Part shown: positions 63,201 to 64,000 of the stretch, piece after piece | Position numbering within the stretch: position 1 is the stretch's first letter | Layout of the letters: the number at the start of each line of letters is the position of its first letter | DNA from: Astropecten irregularis | Taxonomy: Eukaryota > Echinodermata > Asteroidea > Paxillosida > Astropectinidae | Assembly (NCBI GenBank): GCA_963971285.1 | Contig: OZ020244.1 | Coordinates: forward strand, 7,316,001 to 7,380,000 | Direction: 5' to 3' | DNA: 64,000 nt | The notes under the pieces: model-generated | The model's database searches: none | What the model saw: only the letters and a program-made list of their open reading frames with translations | What the model was told of the DNA's origin: nothing | Position numbers and translations under genes: made by a program

Positions 63201-64000
63201 ACGGTCGATTTTTTGTTGATTTTTAAAGATTTTGATTATTAAATTTAAATTAATTGTAATTTGACACCTGATGACGTCATGATGACGTCATTATTTGGCA
63301 TACATCTACGCTATAGGGGCTTTACTTGGACCAAGTTTGGTTAAGATTGATTGCTTAAAAGTGACCAAAGTGGCGTGTAGAACGTCCTAGTGTATTGTCT
63401 ATGGGAATGTTGGCGACAAGAAGAGGAAGAGGAAGAAGAAGAAAAAAAATAACAGAACAAAAACAATACCTTTTCCGTTAAACACGGAAAAGCCAAAAAA
63501 AATAGAAGTTTGTCTGTCAACTGACAGAGCAAATGACTTTTTCGCCTTTTCTCAGTTCGATTTTTTTTGTTCAAAGAACGCGCATTCAATGAAGTATAAA
63601 ACCTGAAAACAGCATGTTAAATTTCCATTGTGATTTTTAAGCATCAATGTTTTATTTCGTTTCACTATGTATTGTCCACTTTAAGGATTATTGTGAAGCA
63701 ATTTAATACCTAAAACTTTGCCACAGATTTCAATCAAAAGTTTGATGAGGTCATAGGTCAAATTTGTAATAACCACATTAAGCCTACTGCTAGAGACTGA
63801 CATCGTTGAAACCAAGTTCGTATCTTGCTCCAATTTTAAATTTGACCCCTTCCAGTTTTGACCGATTTTGATCACGTAAGTGTCATGAAACTTCACGCAC
63901 ACGAGACAAATATGTTGTTGCATGACACATTTTTAAAAACAAGAAAGTCAAATACGATTGAATATTCAAAATTATGTTAAAAATATTACTTGTTGACGTC
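63201..64000. other. Repeat tail and unassigned sequence
   Basis: Contains GATGACGTCATGATGACGTC, the CCAAGTTTGGTTAAGATTG block and GTCTATGGGAATG followed by a GAA/GAAGA-rich stretch (63417-63450). It then shows a diverged form of the ACTAGAGG...GTCTGTTGAAAACAGA tail. Same family as 33.8-37.4 kb. No gene. Confidence 0.5.

Overview
The window is nuclear DNA from an animal, most likely a marine invertebrate and plausibly a deuterostome. The evidence is spliced genes with GT-AG (and one GC-AG) introns, Maverick/Polinton elements, a Helentron, an intron-containing hAT transposon, CR1/L2-like LINE pieces, tRNA-derived SINEs, and a Ty3/gypsy element with Gmr1-type domain order, a type first described in deuterostomes. 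The species cannot be fixed from sequence alone. Only one convincing host-type gene is present; nearly everything else recognisable is mobile DNA, much of it nested.

Layout: 0-3.3 kb is tandem repeat (units of about 146 bp, then 50 bp) with a 183-bp MITE inside the 50-bp array. From 3.3 to 20.5 kb lies one decayed Polinton (here alpha). One of its genes is split: the N-terminal part ends near 4992 and the C-terminal part resumes near 15782. The gap holds a minus-strand LINE, which is itself split by a 9.27-kb element (6281-15553) with inverted terminal repeats and a 3-bp target duplication. That element contains a Gmr1-like gypsy pol (10.6-14.2 kb) and a 280-bp foldback. Beyond the split gene, Polinton alpha carries further unknown genes, the major capsid protein, the packaging ATPase and a terminal-repeat-like end.

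From 21023 to 28445 is a hAT transposon with an exact 8-bp target duplication (CCCCTGAC). Its seven-exon transposase splices in silico to an uninterrupted 704 codons. It inserted between the end of Polinton alpha and the start of a second Polinton piece (beta, 28454-33785), which carries small virion-type genes, the integrase and a truncated protein-primed DNA polymerase. Alpha and beta together supply most of a Polinton gene set, but in permuted order.

From 33.8 to 38 kb are non-coding repeats rich in TGACGTCA. A host-like gene encoding a protein with two predicted OB folds occupies 40.2-42.4 kb (three coding exons, 304 codons). From 43 to 47.8 kb there are AT-rich tandem repeats and several small inverted-repeat elements. 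A large Helentron-type element fills about 47.9-57.7 kb. Its polyprotein frame is broken only by two TAG codons and one A-run frameshift. It encodes a PHD-like finger, a possible C76-like peptidase, an OTU protease, the Rep nuclease, a PIF1-family helicase and an EEP endonuclease. The rest (57.8-64 kb) holds a 454-bp foldback, a 76-bp satellite, SINEs and unassigned sequence.

All family assignments come from motifs and remembered family signatures, with no database search. Outer boundaries of the Polintons, the gypsy element and the Helentron are approximate.
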